DNA of 64,000 nucleotides from Actinomycetota bacterium. Its GTDB lineage: Bacteria; Actinomycetota; Actinomycetes; Mycobacteriales; Micromonosporaceae. Numbering within the stretch: the stretch's first letter is position 1; each line of letters begins with the position of its first letter. Position numbers and translations under genes: made by a program. This document shows, piece after piece, positions 52,100 through 60,548 of the stretch. The notes beneath the pieces are model-generated. The model was not told the origin of the DNA. It searched no databases and saw only the letters and a program-made list of their open reading frames with translations. The stretch covers positions 1-64,000 of the forward strand of contig VAWN01000025.1 of NCBI GenBank assembly GCA_005885555.1. Direction: 5' to 3'.

Positions 52100-52852
52100 C
52101 TACCGGCCACCGGCAACAGTCAGCACCTCGCCGGTGATGTTCCCGTTCGCGGCGGAGGACACGAACACCACGGCGCGCGCGATGTCCGCGGGCCTGGAGA
52201 GCCGGCCGCTCGGCGTGCGGCCGGCCTCCTCGTTCAGCACAGTCTCCGGTACCGCACCGGCCCGCCCGGCCACGGTCAGCCCGGGACACACCACGTTGAC
52301 GAGCACGCCGTCGCCTCCGGCATCCCAGGCGAGGCTGCGGGACAACCCGTGCAACGCCGCCTTCGCAGCCGTGTAGAACCCGCGTCCCGGCCGGCCCTGC
52401 CGGACCAGGTGGGTGGACACGAACGTGATGCGACCCCAGCCGTGGCGGCGCATTCCGGGCAGGACGAGTTGGACCGTGCGCAGTGTCTGCTCGACGTTGC
52501 CGCGCAGGAACGGTACCCAGTCGTCGACCGGTACCTCCTCGAAGGCGGTCGACTGCACCGGCCAGGCGGGCGGCGCGATGCCGGCGGCGACGTAGACCTC
52601 GACCGGACCGAAGCGACGCTCCACAATGGACAGTGCGGGCGCGACCGACCCGGGATCGGTGAGGTCGTACCGGACCGCGACCGCCCGCTCGGCACCCAGC
52701 TCCGCCACCAGGCGCGCCGCCGTCTCGCGGTGGTGGGCGTACCCGAGCGCGACGCGCGCGCCCTCGGCGGCGAAAGCGCGCGCCGCCTCCCGCCCGATGT
52801 CGCCGGAGGCACCGGTCACCAGCACGGTGCGGTCGGTGAGGCCGAGGTCCAT
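52100..52852 (-). CDS. SDR-family ketoreductase
   Basis: 250 residues. VTGASGDIGREAARAFAAEG (cofactor loop), YAAG replaced by YVAAGIAPPAW, catalytic Ser in TFVSTHLVRQG and Tyr/Lys in FYTAAKAALHG, ending GEVLTVAGGR. It resembles FabG-like reductases recruited to aromatic clusters for a second carbonyl or for quinone reduction. It sits in a leftward operon behind the FAD monooxygenase (15 bases apart), the exporter and the methyltransferase, so it is a post-PKS tailoring enzyme. Confidence 0.88.
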   Translation of the reverse strand: MDLGLTDRTVLVTGASGDIGREAARAFAAEGARVALGYAHHRETAARLVAELGAERAVAVRYDLTDPGSVAPALSIVERRFGPVEVYVAAGIAPPAWPVQSTAFEEVPVDDWVPFLRGNVEQTLRTVQLVLPGMRRHGWGRITFVSTHLVRQGRPGRGFYTAAKAALHGLSRSLAWDAGGDGVLVNVVCPGLTVAGRAGAVPETVLNEEAGRTPSGRLSRPADIARAVVFVSSAANGNITGEVLTVAGGR

Positions 52853-52867
52853 CGAAGGTACCGCCGC

Positions 52868-54439
52868 TCAGACCCGTTCCAGCGCGGCCGGGCGAGGCAC
52901 GACCGCGTCGACCGCGGCACGGAACGCGGCCGCGTCCCACCGCTTCCCGCGTGCGGCCACGTAACCGTCCGGGCGGACCAGCAGCCAGCCTCCGGAGGCG
53001 AGGTTCAGGTCGGCGCGCAGCCGGCCGGTCAGGTCCGGTACGCCGCCGTCGGCGATGTCCACCACCGCAAGCCAATGGGCGCGGTCGGCGGGAAGTGACC
53101 GCCGCGCATCGTCACCAGGTCCGGTAATGAGCAGGAGCCAGCGCGGGTCCCGCAGGTACGCCAGCACCGCCGTCCAGCCGGGGTCGGTAGCCGCCTCGGC
53201 GGTCACCTGGGACAGGCGTTGACCGGGCCGGGGTGCCGGATCGTCGTCCGCCGCGCCGACCGGGTACGTCACGCCGAGGGCGGACATCTCTCCCATGATC
53301 TTTCGCTGTACCTTGCCGCGCACCGCCGGTACCGCATCCACCGCCCGGAACAGCAGCGGCACGACCGCGGCGAGGGCCGGGTTCTTCAGCTGGATCAGGG
53401 CGGTCGCCTTACGGGTGGAGCGCAGCAGGGTGCGGCCGATCGGTACCCGCTCGGTCGGGTACGAGTCGAGCAGTGCCTGCCCCGCCTGGCCCCGTGCCAC
53501 CATGGCGAGCTTCCAGCCGAGGTTGTAGGCGTCCTGGATCCCGGTGTTCATGCCCTGTCCCGACGCCGGACTGTGCACGTGTGCGGCGTCTCCGGCGACG
53601 AAACACCGACCCACCCGCATGCGCGGCAGCATCCGCTGCTGGATGGTGAAGACCGACACCCAGGTCGGCGTGTTGACGCGCACGTGACAGCCGAGGCCGG
53701 CGGAGAGCTTGCGGGCGAACCGGGCCGCCACCGCATCCGCGTCACCGGCGTAGTCCGCGTCCGCCGTGTCCAGCAGCCGCCAGCGGCCGGGTTCCGGAAA
53801 CGGGACGAGCATCACGGTGGTGCGCCCCGCCCGTACCCAGTGGATGCTGTCGTCGGGCACGTCGGCGTGCACCTGCGCGTCGGCGATCAACCAGGTCTCG
53901 CTGGACCGCCCGACGAGCGCCAGGCCCAGCTGCTTGCGCACGGTGCTGTGCCCGCCGTCGCAGCCGACCAGCCACGGTACCGTCGTCTCCTCGGTCGCAC
54001 CGCCGGGATGCCGCAGCGTCGCGCGGACCCGGGTGCCGTCCTGGGTCACCCGGTCCAGGCGCACCCCCCACTCGATCCGGCCACCGAGCCGCTCGACGGC
54101 GGCGCGCAGCACCTCCTCGGTGATGGCCTGGTCGACCATGAGCGTGAAGGGGAACCGGGTCGGCAGGTGGCGGTAGTCGGTGCCCAGCCGGGTCAGCACC
54201 CGTCCGTTCTCGTGCAGGGTGAACGCCTGTACCCGCCGGCCCCGGGGGAGCACGTCGTCGAGAATGCCCATCTGGTCATAGGTTTCCAGGGTGCGGGCGT
54301 GGGTGGCGAGCGCGCGGCTGGTCACCGCGGGGCCGGCGGCCGCGTCGACCAGCCGCACCCGGACACCGCGACGCAACAGCTCGTGGGTGAGCGTGAGCCC
54401 CACCGGGCCGGCGCCGGCGACAAGAACCTGTGCTGCCAT
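52868..54439 (-). CDS. FAD-dependent aromatic monooxygenase (PgaE/RdmE type)
   Basis: 523 residues, class A flavoprotein hydroxylase. GAGPVGLTLTHELLRRGV (Rossmann GxGxxG), WLVGCDGGHSTVRKQLGL (DG motif), CFVAGDAAHVHSPASGQGMN (GD motif) and a C-terminal thioredoxin-like domain ending in LLVRPDGYVAARG. The order matches hydroxylases of angucycline and anthracycline pathways. The ATG at 54439 begins at MAAQVLVAGAG. A candidate SARP box lies 32 bases upstream inside the exporter gene, so it may have its own promoter in addition to operon read-through. Confidence 0.92.
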   Translation of the reverse strand: MAAQVLVAGAGPVGLTLTHELLRRGVRVRLVDAAAGPAVTSRALATHARTLETYDQMGILDDVLPRGRRVQAFTLHENGRVLTRLGTDYRHLPTRFPFTLMVDQAITEEVLRAAVERLGGRIEWGVRLDRVTQDGTRVRATLRHPGGATEETTVPWLVGCDGGHSTVRKQLGLALVGRSSETWLIADAQVHADVPDDSIHWVRAGRTTVMLVPFPEPGRWRLLDTADADYAGDADAVAARFARKLSAGLGCHVRVNTPTWVSVFTIQQRMLPRMRVGRCFVAGDAAHVHSPASGQGMNTGIQDAYNLGWKLAMVARGQAGQALLDSYPTERVPIGRTLLRSTRKATALIQLKNPALAAVVPLLFRAVDAVPAVRGKVQRKIMGEMSALGVTYPVGAADDDPAPRPGQRLSQVTAEAATDPGWTAVLAYLRDPRWLLLITGPGDDARRSLPADRAHWLAVVDIADGGVPDLTGRLRADLNLASGGWLLVRPDGYVAARGKRWDAAAFRAAVDAVVPRPAALERV

Positions 54440-54447
54440 GGCCCCAT

Positions 54448-56076
54448 TCACCCAGCCCGCTCTCGCATCGCGCTGAACCGGCGCTTGAGCGGTCCGGCAC
54501 GCTGGTGCGCGGGGCCGGCGCGGTGGCGGGCGGTGGCCGGTCCGCCGGACCGCACGCCACGCAACCGGGCGAGCAACCGCAGCGACACCAGGCTCGCGCA
54601 CACCATCAGCGCGGCCGCGCTGAGGAACACGGCGCCGGTGGCATGCCCGACGGCCGCCGTGGTCGCCCGCACGGCCTGCGCCGGCATGCCGCGCAGCCGC
54701 GCCGGGTCGGCCGCGGCGAGGCGGCCGGCGGGCAGTTCGGCGCTCAGCCGGGCGGCCAGGACCGCGCCGAACAAGGCGGTACCGAACGAGCCGCCGAGCT
54801 GCCGGAAGAACGTGACGGTACCGGTGGCGGCGCCGAGTTGCTTCTTGTCGACCGCGTTCTGCACGGCCAGTACCAGAACCTGTGTCACCAGACCCAGGCC
54901 GAGGCCGAGCACGAAGGTGGCGGCGGTCAACGCGGCCGGCGAGCGGTGTGCGCCGGACAGCCGCAGCGCAGCCAGCCCGGCGGCGGCCAGCACGGTGCCC
55001 AGGGCCGGGAAGACGTGGTAACGCCCGGTCCGCGCGATCGCCTGCCCGGCCGAGGTGGAGCCGACCAGTACGCCGACCATCATCGGTACCAGGTGCACGC
55101 CGGTGCCGACCGGGTCGAGGCCGTCGACGATCTGCAGGTGCAGCGAGACGTAGACGACGGCGCCGAAGGTCGTCGAGCCGACCACGAACGCGACCGGAAC
55201 CGCCAACCGCACCACCGGGTTGGCCAGCAACCGCAACGGCACCAGGGGTACCGCCGGCCGGGCGCGCCGTTCGACGCGGTACTCCCACCACACGAACGCG
55301 ACGAGCAGCGCGAGGCTCAGGGCGGCGGTGACGGGCGACCGGCCGCCCTCCAGCACGAGCAGGAGGGTACCCACGCCGCCGACGAGCAGCACCGCACCCG
55401 GCACGTCGACCTTCGCGCCGGACCGTTCGGGTACCGGCTGCGCGCGCATGCCCGCCGCGGCCGCGGACAGGGCCAGCAGGCCGACCGGAAGGTTGATGAC
55501 GAACACCCACCGCCAGGAGGCGAACCCCGGCGGCCACGGCGGCTGCGCGGTGATGAGTCCGCCGAGCAGCGGCCCGGCGATGCTGGCGACCGCGAACACC
55601 GCGCCGAAGTAGCCCTGGTACCGGCCGCGTTCCCGGCCCGGCGCCAGATCGGCGACGACCGCGAAGGTGAGCCCGATGAGTCCACCCGCACCGACGCCCT
55701 GCACCGCCCGGCCGGCGATCAGCACCGCCATGCTGCCGGCCAGCCCGGCCACCAGGGAACCGACGAGGAACACGACGATCGCGAACAGGTACAGCGGGCG
55801 GCGGCCGTAGAGGTCGGAGATGCGGCCGTACAACGGAGTGGTGGCGGTGGCCGCGACGATGTAGGAAGTCACCACCCACGACAGCCGGGTGATTCCGTGG
55901 GCCGGGTCGAGGTCCCGCGCGATCGTCCACAGCGCCGTCGCGACGATCGTCTGGTCCAGCGCGGCGAGCAGCATGGCGAGCATCAGGCCGGCGATCGCCA
56001 GGCGGATCCGCCGGTCGCCCCGCGCGGCCGGCCCGGCCGCCGCGTGGCGCGGTACCGCGGTGCCCCGCGGCCGCAC
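54448..56076 (-). CDS. DHA2-family drug exporter (EmrB/QacA)
   Basis: 542 residues with 14 predicted hydrophobic helices. AALDQTIVATALWTIARDL (motif D1), SYIVAATATTPLYGRISDLY and GRRPLY (motif A), GRAVQGVGAGGLIGLTFAVV (motif B) and GPLLGGLI (motif C) place it in the 14-helix proton-antiport exporters that give resistance to aromatic polyketides. The C-terminal tail is basic and holds the SARP-box DNA. The stop lies eight bases before the monooxygenase start. Confidence 0.92.
   Translation of the reverse strand: MRPRGTAVPRHAAAGPAARGDRRIRLAIAGLMLAMLLAALDQTIVATALWTIARDLDPAHGITRLSWVVTSYIVAATATTPLYGRISDLYGRRPLYLFAIVVFLVGSLVAGLAGSMAVLIAGRAVQGVGAGGLIGLTFAVVADLAPGRERGRYQGYFGAVFAVASIAGPLLGGLITAQPPWPPGFASWRWVFVINLPVGLLALSAAAAGMRAQPVPERSGAKVDVPGAVLLVGGVGTLLLVLEGGRSPVTAALSLALLVAFVWWEYRVERRARPAVPLVPLRLLANPVVRLAVPVAFVVGSTTFGAVVYVSLHLQIVDGLDPVGTGVHLVPMMVGVLVGSTSAGQAIARTGRYHVFPALGTVLAAAGLAALRLSGAHRSPAALTAATFVLGLGLGLVTQVLVLAVQNAVDKKQLGAATGTVTFFRQLGGSFGTALFGAVLAARLSAELPAGRLAAADPARLRGMPAQAVRATTAAVGHATGAVFLSAAALMVCASLVSLRLLARLRGVRSGGPATARHRAGPAHQRAGPLKRRFSAMRERAG
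54471..54488 (-). promoter_or_regulatory. Candidate SARP-binding repeats before the FAD monooxygenase
   Basis: On the minus strand two heptamers, TCAAGCG and TTCAGCG, lie with an 11-base pitch. This is the spacing and general sequence (TCGAGCG-like) recognised by SARP activators. The pair is inside the end of the exporter coding region, 32 bases before the monooxygenase start. The -10 is not clear. Confidence 0.4.
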
Positions 56077-56156
56077 CCGCCCGACGTGCCACCGGTCGCG
56101 CGCGTGCCCGGGTACCGCCCGGTGGCTCCGGACCGCGACGACACGCAGCAGCGGCT

Positions 56157-57215
56157 TCAGGGCTTCGTCGGCTTCGGGGCTTCGTCGGTTTCGGGCTTCT
56201 CGGCGATGAGGACGTAGTCGTTGCCCACGGTGTACAGGCGCTGCCCCCCGGTGACCCGGAAGCCGGCCTTTCCGGCCCAGCCCCGGCAGTCCTCGACGGT
56301 GTATTCGGAGCCTCCGGCAGTCATCAGTGCGACGTTGAGGCCGGCCAGTGCGCTGTGCAGGTCGGGTTCGCCGTCGTCGAGCATCGGGTCGTAGACCAGC
56401 ACGGCACCGCCCGCAGGTACCGCCTCGAAGGCGCGGTCGAGCAGCGTCTGCCGCTCCTGCGGCGACCAGTCGTGCAGCACGTGGCCGAAGATGAGCACGT
56501 CGGCATGCGGCAGCGGGTCGACGAAGAAGTCACCACCGTGGAAGGTGACCCGGCCGGTGGTGCCCAGCTGTGCCATGTACTCGTCGAAGAGCGGTTCGAG
56601 AGCGGCCAGCTCGAAGACTCCACCACGCAGGTGTGGCATGGCGGTGACGAGTTGCGCGGCGACGTTGCCCCGGGCGCCGCCGACGTCGACGAACGAGCCG
56701 AAGCGCGACCAGTCCAGGCAGTCGACGAGCCCGGGGCCGACGAAACCGTTGATGGCGTCCATGTGGGCGAGGAATCCCCGTGCCGCGTCGACGTTCTCGT
56801 ACAGCTGCCGGAACGGGTTGGCGCCACTCGTCGGTGCCTTCGGTGCGCCGTCGCGCAGCGCCTCGGTCAGGTGGCTCCAGACCTCGTAGTGCCGCTGGCT
56901 GGCCACCCGGATCGCGCCGCCCAGGTACCCGGGCGCGTCCTGGACGAGGAACCGGGCGGCCACCGCGCTGTTGCGGTACCCGTGCCCGTCGCGGCGCAGC
57001 AGGCCGAGCGCGAGCAGCGCGTCGAGGAACGCCCGGGACAGGCGTGGATGCAGGCCCAGCCGCTCGCGGATCCGTTCCTCGCCCGCGGTCCCCGCGGCCA
57101 GGAGGTCGAACAGTCCCAGCTCGACGGCGCTGTGCAGAACCTTCGCCTTCCGGTACGCGGTGCCGAGGCGGGCGGTCGCCACACCGTCGGCCAGGCGCGC
57201 GGCTGTCGCGTTCAT
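56157..57215 (-). CDS. SAM-dependent O-methyltransferase
   Basis: 352 residues of the methyltransf_2 type (TcmO, DmpM/DnrK relatives). The N-terminal dimerisation/winged-helix part includes KVLHSAVELGLFDLLAAGTA and the LLALGLLRRDG wing. The SAM site has FVDVGGARGNVAAQLV (GxGxG-like), and FGHVLHDWSPQERQTLLDRA is the catalytic-region signature. It methylates a hydroxyl of the polyketide. First gene of the leftward operon (methyltransferase, exporter, monooxygenase, SDR). A candidate SARP box is 21 bases upstream. Confidence 0.9.
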   Translation of the reverse strand: MNATAARLADGVATARLGTAYRKAKVLHSAVELGLFDLLAAGTAGEERIRERLGLHPRLSRAFLDALLALGLLRRDGHGYRNSAVAARFLVQDAPGYLGGAIRVASQRHYEVWSHLTEALRDGAPKAPTSGANPFRQLYENVDAARGFLAHMDAINGFVGPGLVDCLDWSRFGSFVDVGGARGNVAAQLVTAMPHLRGGVFELAALEPLFDEYMAQLGTTGRVTFHGGDFFVDPLPHADVLIFGHVLHDWSPQERQTLLDRAFEAVPAGGAVLVYDPMLDDGEPDLHSALAGLNVALMTAGGSEYTVEDCRGWAGKAGFRVTGGQRLYTVGNDYVLIAEKPETDEAPKPTKP

Positions 57216-57235
57216 ACGGCCATCGTCACCAGGCC

Positions 57236-57253
57236 CGCTCGACCCGCGCTGGA
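57236..57253 (-). promoter_or_regulatory. Candidate SARP-binding repeats before the methyltransferase operon
   Basis: On the minus strand TCCAGCG and TCGAGCG are spaced exactly 11 bases apart, the classic SARP operator. Eight bases past the second heptamer is GACGAT (minus strand, 57227-57222), a possible -10. That geometry is what SARP-dependent promoters use, and transcription would start close to the ATG at 57215. Confidence 0.55.
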
Positions 57254-57345
57254 GCGGTGGTGGACCGGGCGGGTGTGCGCTTGGCGCACCGGGCGGCGGG
57301 TCGGCACGCTCGGACCAGACGGGGCCCGACGGGAAGGAGTGGGGC

Positions 57346-58938
57346 ATGGCGGGCAGTGTGCTCATCGCGGGCAGTGTGCTCATCGCGGGCGGTGGGCCGG
57401 TCGGGCTGATGCTGGCATGCGAGCTGCGCCTGGCCGGTGTGCGCACCGTCGTCGCCGAGCGGCTGCCCCGGCGCACCGGGCAGTCGCGCGCCCTCGGGCT
57501 GCACGCCCGTACCGTGGAGGTGCTCGACCAGCGCGGGCTGCTCGACCGGTTCCGCGAGGGCGCCCCGGTCTGGCCCACGGCACACTTCGCCGGGCTGCGC
57601 CTGCTGGACCTGTCCCGCCTCGACGGCAACCATACCTACGCGCTGATGGTTCCGCAGTCGCGCACCGAGGAGATCCTGGCCGGGCGGGCGATCGAGCTGG
57701 GCTGCGAGATCCGGTACGGCCACGAGGTGGTCGGACTGTGCCAGGATGCCGACGGCGTGGACGTGACGGTGCGCGGGCCGGACGGTACCGGGCGGTGGCG
57801 GGTGTCGTATCTGGTCGGGTGCGACGGCGGCGGCAGCGCGGTACGCAAGCTTTCCAGGATCGACTTTCCGGGTACCGCGTCCACGATGAGCGCGCTGCTC
57901 GGTGACGTGCGGTTGGCGCAGGAGCAGCCGGCCGGGCCGCAACTGCGCCGGATGACCGGCGGCCTGTTCGGCGTGGTACCGCTCGACTCCGGTTACCACC
58001 GCGTGGTGACCGTGGAGTTCCGCAGCCGGCCGCCCTGTGCCGTGGTCACGCTGGACGAGCTGCGGGCGGCGGTCGAGCGGGTCACCGGTACCGCGCTGGA
58101 GATGAGCCAACCGCGCTGGCTGTCCCGGTTCGGCAACGCCACCCGGCAGGCGGCCCGGTACCGCGCCGGCCGGGTACTGCTGGCCGGCGACGCCGCACAC
58201 GTGCACTTCCCCGCGGGCGGGCAGGGACTGAACACCGGAATGCAGGACGCGGTGAACCTCGGCTGGAAGCTCGCGGCGACAGTGCACGGCTGGGCGCCCG
58301 CCGGCCTGCTGGACACGTACCACGACGAACGGCATCCGGTCGCCGCGCAGGTGTGTCACAACACCCGCGCACAGCTCGCCCTGATGGACCCGGCCGAGGA
58401 GATCACGCCGTTGCGGGAACTGTTCGCCGAGCTGATGGACCTCCCGCAGGTGAACCGCCACCTCGCCGGGATGATTACCGGCGTCGATCTGCGCTACGAC
58501 ATGCCGACGCCGGGGGACGAGCGCCATCCGTTGCTCGGCCGGCGCCTGCCCGACCTGCCGTTGCAGGTACGCGGCCGGTCGGTGCGCGCGGTACACCTGC
58601 TGCGGTCCGGCCGCGGCCTGCTGCTCGACCTGACCGGCGACCTCGACCGGACCGGCGACGCGGCCGTTTGGGCGGCCTGCGGAGGGTGGGCCGACCGGGT
58701 CGACGTGGTCGGCGCGCAGTGCGGGACACAACCTCCCGCTGACGCGCTGCTCGTGCGACCCGACGGTTACGTCGCCTGGGTCGGCGGCGCGGCCGGGTCT
58801 GCGGCCGGGTCCGGGCCGGGGTCGCTGGAGGACGCACTCACCACCTGGTTCGGTACCCGTCGGGAGGAGCAACCGTGCCCCACCTACTGCACATCGACAC
58901 CTCGACCCGCGGCGCCGGCTCGGTCACCCGGGAACTGA
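57346..58938 (+). CDS. FAD-dependent aromatic monooxygenase with duplicated first strand
   Basis: 530 residues, same class as the leftward monooxygenase. LIAGGGPVGLMLACELRLAG (Rossmann), YLVGCDGGGSAVRKLSRIDF (DG motif), VLLAGDAAHVHFPAGGQGLN (GD motif), and a C-terminal thioredoxin-like domain with LLVRPDGYVAWVGG. An 18-base tandem duplication repeats GSVLIA, so the first beta strand is doubled before the nucleotide loop. The ATG at 57346 has AAGGAG upstream. The last 64 bases overlap the next gene in another frame; a Gly/Ala/Ser insertion precedes them. Divergent from the methyltransferase. Confidence 0.9.
   Translation: MAGSVLIAGSVLIAGGGPVGLMLACELRLAGVRTVVAERLPRRTGQSRALGLHARTVEVLDQRGLLDRFREGAPVWPTAHFAGLRLLDLSRLDGNHTYALMVPQSRTEEILAGRAIELGCEIRYGHEVVGLCQDADGVDVTVRGPDGTGRWRVSYLVGCDGGGSAVRKLSRIDFPGTASTMSALLGDVRLAQEQPAGPQLRRMTGGLFGVVPLDSGYHRVVTVEFRSRPPCAVVTLDELRAAVERVTGTALEMSQPRWLSRFGNATRQAARYRAGRVLLAGDAAHVHFPAGGQGLNTGMQDAVNLGWKLAATVHGWAPAGLLDTYHDERHPVAAQVCHNTRAQLALMDPAEEITPLRELFAELMDLPQVNRHLAGMITGVDLRYDMPTPGDERHPLLGRRLPDLPLQVRGRSVRAVHLLRSGRGLLLDLTGDLDRTGDAAVWAACGGWADRVDVVGAQCGTQPPADALLVRPDGYVAWVGGAAGSAAGSGPGSLEDALTTWFGTRREEQPCPTYCTSTPRPAAPARSPGN
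57349..57384 (+). repeat. 18-bp perfect tandem duplication in a monooxygenase gene
   Basis: The unit GCGGGCAGTGTGCTCATC occurs twice in direct contact (57349-57366 and 57367-57384), followed by a partial third GCGGGC. It adds six residues (GSVLIA) in frame at the start of the FAD-binding strand. Confidence 0.95.
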
Positions 58939-59516
58939 CCGCCGCCTTCGCGCTGGCCTGGCGCCGGCGGTACCCCGACGGCCGGGTCACCTACCGCGAC
59001 TTCGCGGCCGATCCCGTGCCGTACCCCGATCTGCCGTCGCTGGCCGACGCCTTCATTCCGCCCGGGGAGCGCACGCCCGAGCAGGCGGCGAGCGCGGCGG
59101 TCACCGAGCGGCTGATCGCCGACCTGGAGGCGGCCGACACCTACGTGTTCGGTGTGCCGATGTACAACTTCTCGGTACCGGCGGTGTTCAAGTCCTGGGT
59201 CGACCGGATCGTGCTGCCCGGCCGTACCTTCGACCCGGACACCCGGGAAGGGAAGCTCACCGGCAAGGACGTCACGGTGATCACCGCACGCGGTGGCTCC
59301 TACGCCCCGGGTACCCCCCGCGCGCCGTTCGACTTCCAGGAGCCGTGGATCCGGGCCGCGCTGGAACAGGTCGGGCTGCGCGACATCCGGTTCCTGCACG
59401 CCGAGATGACGCTGGCGCATTCGATGCCGAAGCTGGCCCAGTTCAAGCAGTTGGCCGAGGAGTCGCGGGCGCGCGCGTTGCGGACGATCGAGGAGCTGCA
59501 CGTGCCCGTCGGCTGA
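58875..59516 (+). CDS. FMN-dependent NADH:quinone oxidoreductase (azoreductase-like)
   Basis: 213 residues, flavodoxin-like fold of the AcpD/AzoR family. HIDTSTRGAGSVTRELTAAF (phosphate loop), YVFGVPMYNFSVPAVFKSWV (flavin contact, P-M-Y-N-F) and DVTVITARGGSYAPG match the family. It transfers hydride from NADH to FMN and to quinones. In an aromatic polyketide cluster it probably reduces a quinone intermediate or supplies reduced flavin. The GTG start at 58875 lies inside the end of the monooxygenase gene, with AGGAG upstream, so the two are coupled. Confidence 0.88.
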   Translation: MPHLLHIDTSTRGAGSVTRELTAAFALAWRRRYPDGRVTYRDFAADPVPYPDLPSLADAFIPPGERTPEQAASAAVTERLIADLEAADTYVFGVPMYNFSVPAVFKSWVDRIVLPGRTFDPDTREGKLTGKDVTVITARGGSYAPGTPRAPFDFQEPWIRAALEQVGLRDIRFLHAEMTLAHSMPKLAQFKQLAEESRARALRTIEELHVPVG

Positions 59517-59629
59517 GCCGTCGTACCGGCCGACAAGTCCGGTCCGTCGATGTTGTACGCCGCTCCAGCGTAGCTTCCCCAGCCGCCGGGAACCCATCGG
59601 TGTCGACCTATATCTGATAGGGAGTGGCG

Positions 59630-60466
59630 ATGGACTACCGGCTCTTGGGGCCATTGAGTCTCCGCGGAGACAACGGTGCGGGCGTACTCAGCGCGGCAAA
59701 GCAGCGGCAGCTCCTGGCGTTGCTGTTGCTGCACGCGAACCAGATCGTCCCGGTCACCTCGATCGTCCGCGAGGTGTGGAACGACGAGGTACCGCCCAGC
59801 TCGCACGCCACCGTGCAGACCTACGTGCTGCGGCTGCGCAAGGTGCTCGCCGCCGCGGCCGGAGTCACCGCCCGGCGGGTGAGCACGGAGATGCTCGTCA
59901 CCCGCACCGGTGGGTACCTGCTGCGGGTGGCTCCCGGAGCGCTGGACGTGCACCGCTTCGAGCAGTTGGCGGCGGAGGGCCGGCGGGCGCTGTCGACCGG
60001 TGACCACCGTGGCGCGGCGGCGGTGTTCGGCGAGTCGCTGCGCATCTGGCGCGGCCCCGTCCTGGTGGACGTGCCGGCCGGTCGGCTGCTGGAGGTGCAC
60101 GTGGCCCGGCTGACCGAATGCCAGCTCACCGTCCGCCAGCAGCTCTTCGAGGCGCAGCTGAACCTCGGGCTGCACTACGAGATCCTCGGCGAGGTGACCG
60201 CGCTGGCCGCCGAGCATCCACTGCAGGAGAACATCCACGCGCAGCTGATGCTCGCGCTGTACCGGTGCGGCCGGCGGCCGGACGCGCTGGCCGTGTTCCA
60301 GCGGCTGCGTGAGTACCTCGTCGGGGAACTCGGCCTCGAACCGTCGGCGAAGATGCAACGCCTGCACCACGCGATTCTCGTTGCGGACCCGGTGCTCGAC
60401 GGACCACCGCCGCGTAGCGACGGCCTGGTGCTGGACCGGTTCTCCGTCGTGGCCGGGGCACGGTAA
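59630..60466 (+). CDS. SARP-family pathway activator (DnrI/ActII-ORF4 type)
   Basis: 278 residues, only the winged helix and activator domains, like the classic small SARPs. [40 protein letters not shown] and the [10 protein letters not shown] recognition region form the DNA-binding half. [20 protein letters not shown] and [20 protein letters not shown] form the activation half. AGGGAG is six bases before ATG 59630. It is the likely direct activator of the aromatic cluster, whose operons carry 11-bp-pitch heptamers. A TCCAGCG at 59564 also lies in its own upstream region, so autoregulation is possible. Confidence 0.92.
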   Translation: MDYRLLGPLSLRGDNGAGVLSAAKQRQLLALLLLHANQIVPVTSIVREVWNDEVPPSSHATVQTYVLRLRKVLAAAAGVTARRVSTEMLVTRTGGYLLRVAPGALDVHRFEQLAAEGRRALSTGDHRGAAAVFGESLRIWRGPVLVDVPAGRLLEVHVARLTECQLTVRQQLFEAQLNLGLHYEILGEVTALAAEHPLQENIHAQLMLALYRCGRRPDALAVFQRLREYLVGELGLEPSAKMQRLHHAILVADPVLDGPPPRSDGLVLDRFSVVAGAR

Positions 60467-60548
60467 CCACCATCGTCCAGGACCGTGCCGGACCCGGGCC
60501 GGCCGGCCCGCGCCGCCCTGCGCACAAACAAATTCGAGGAGGGGAGCA

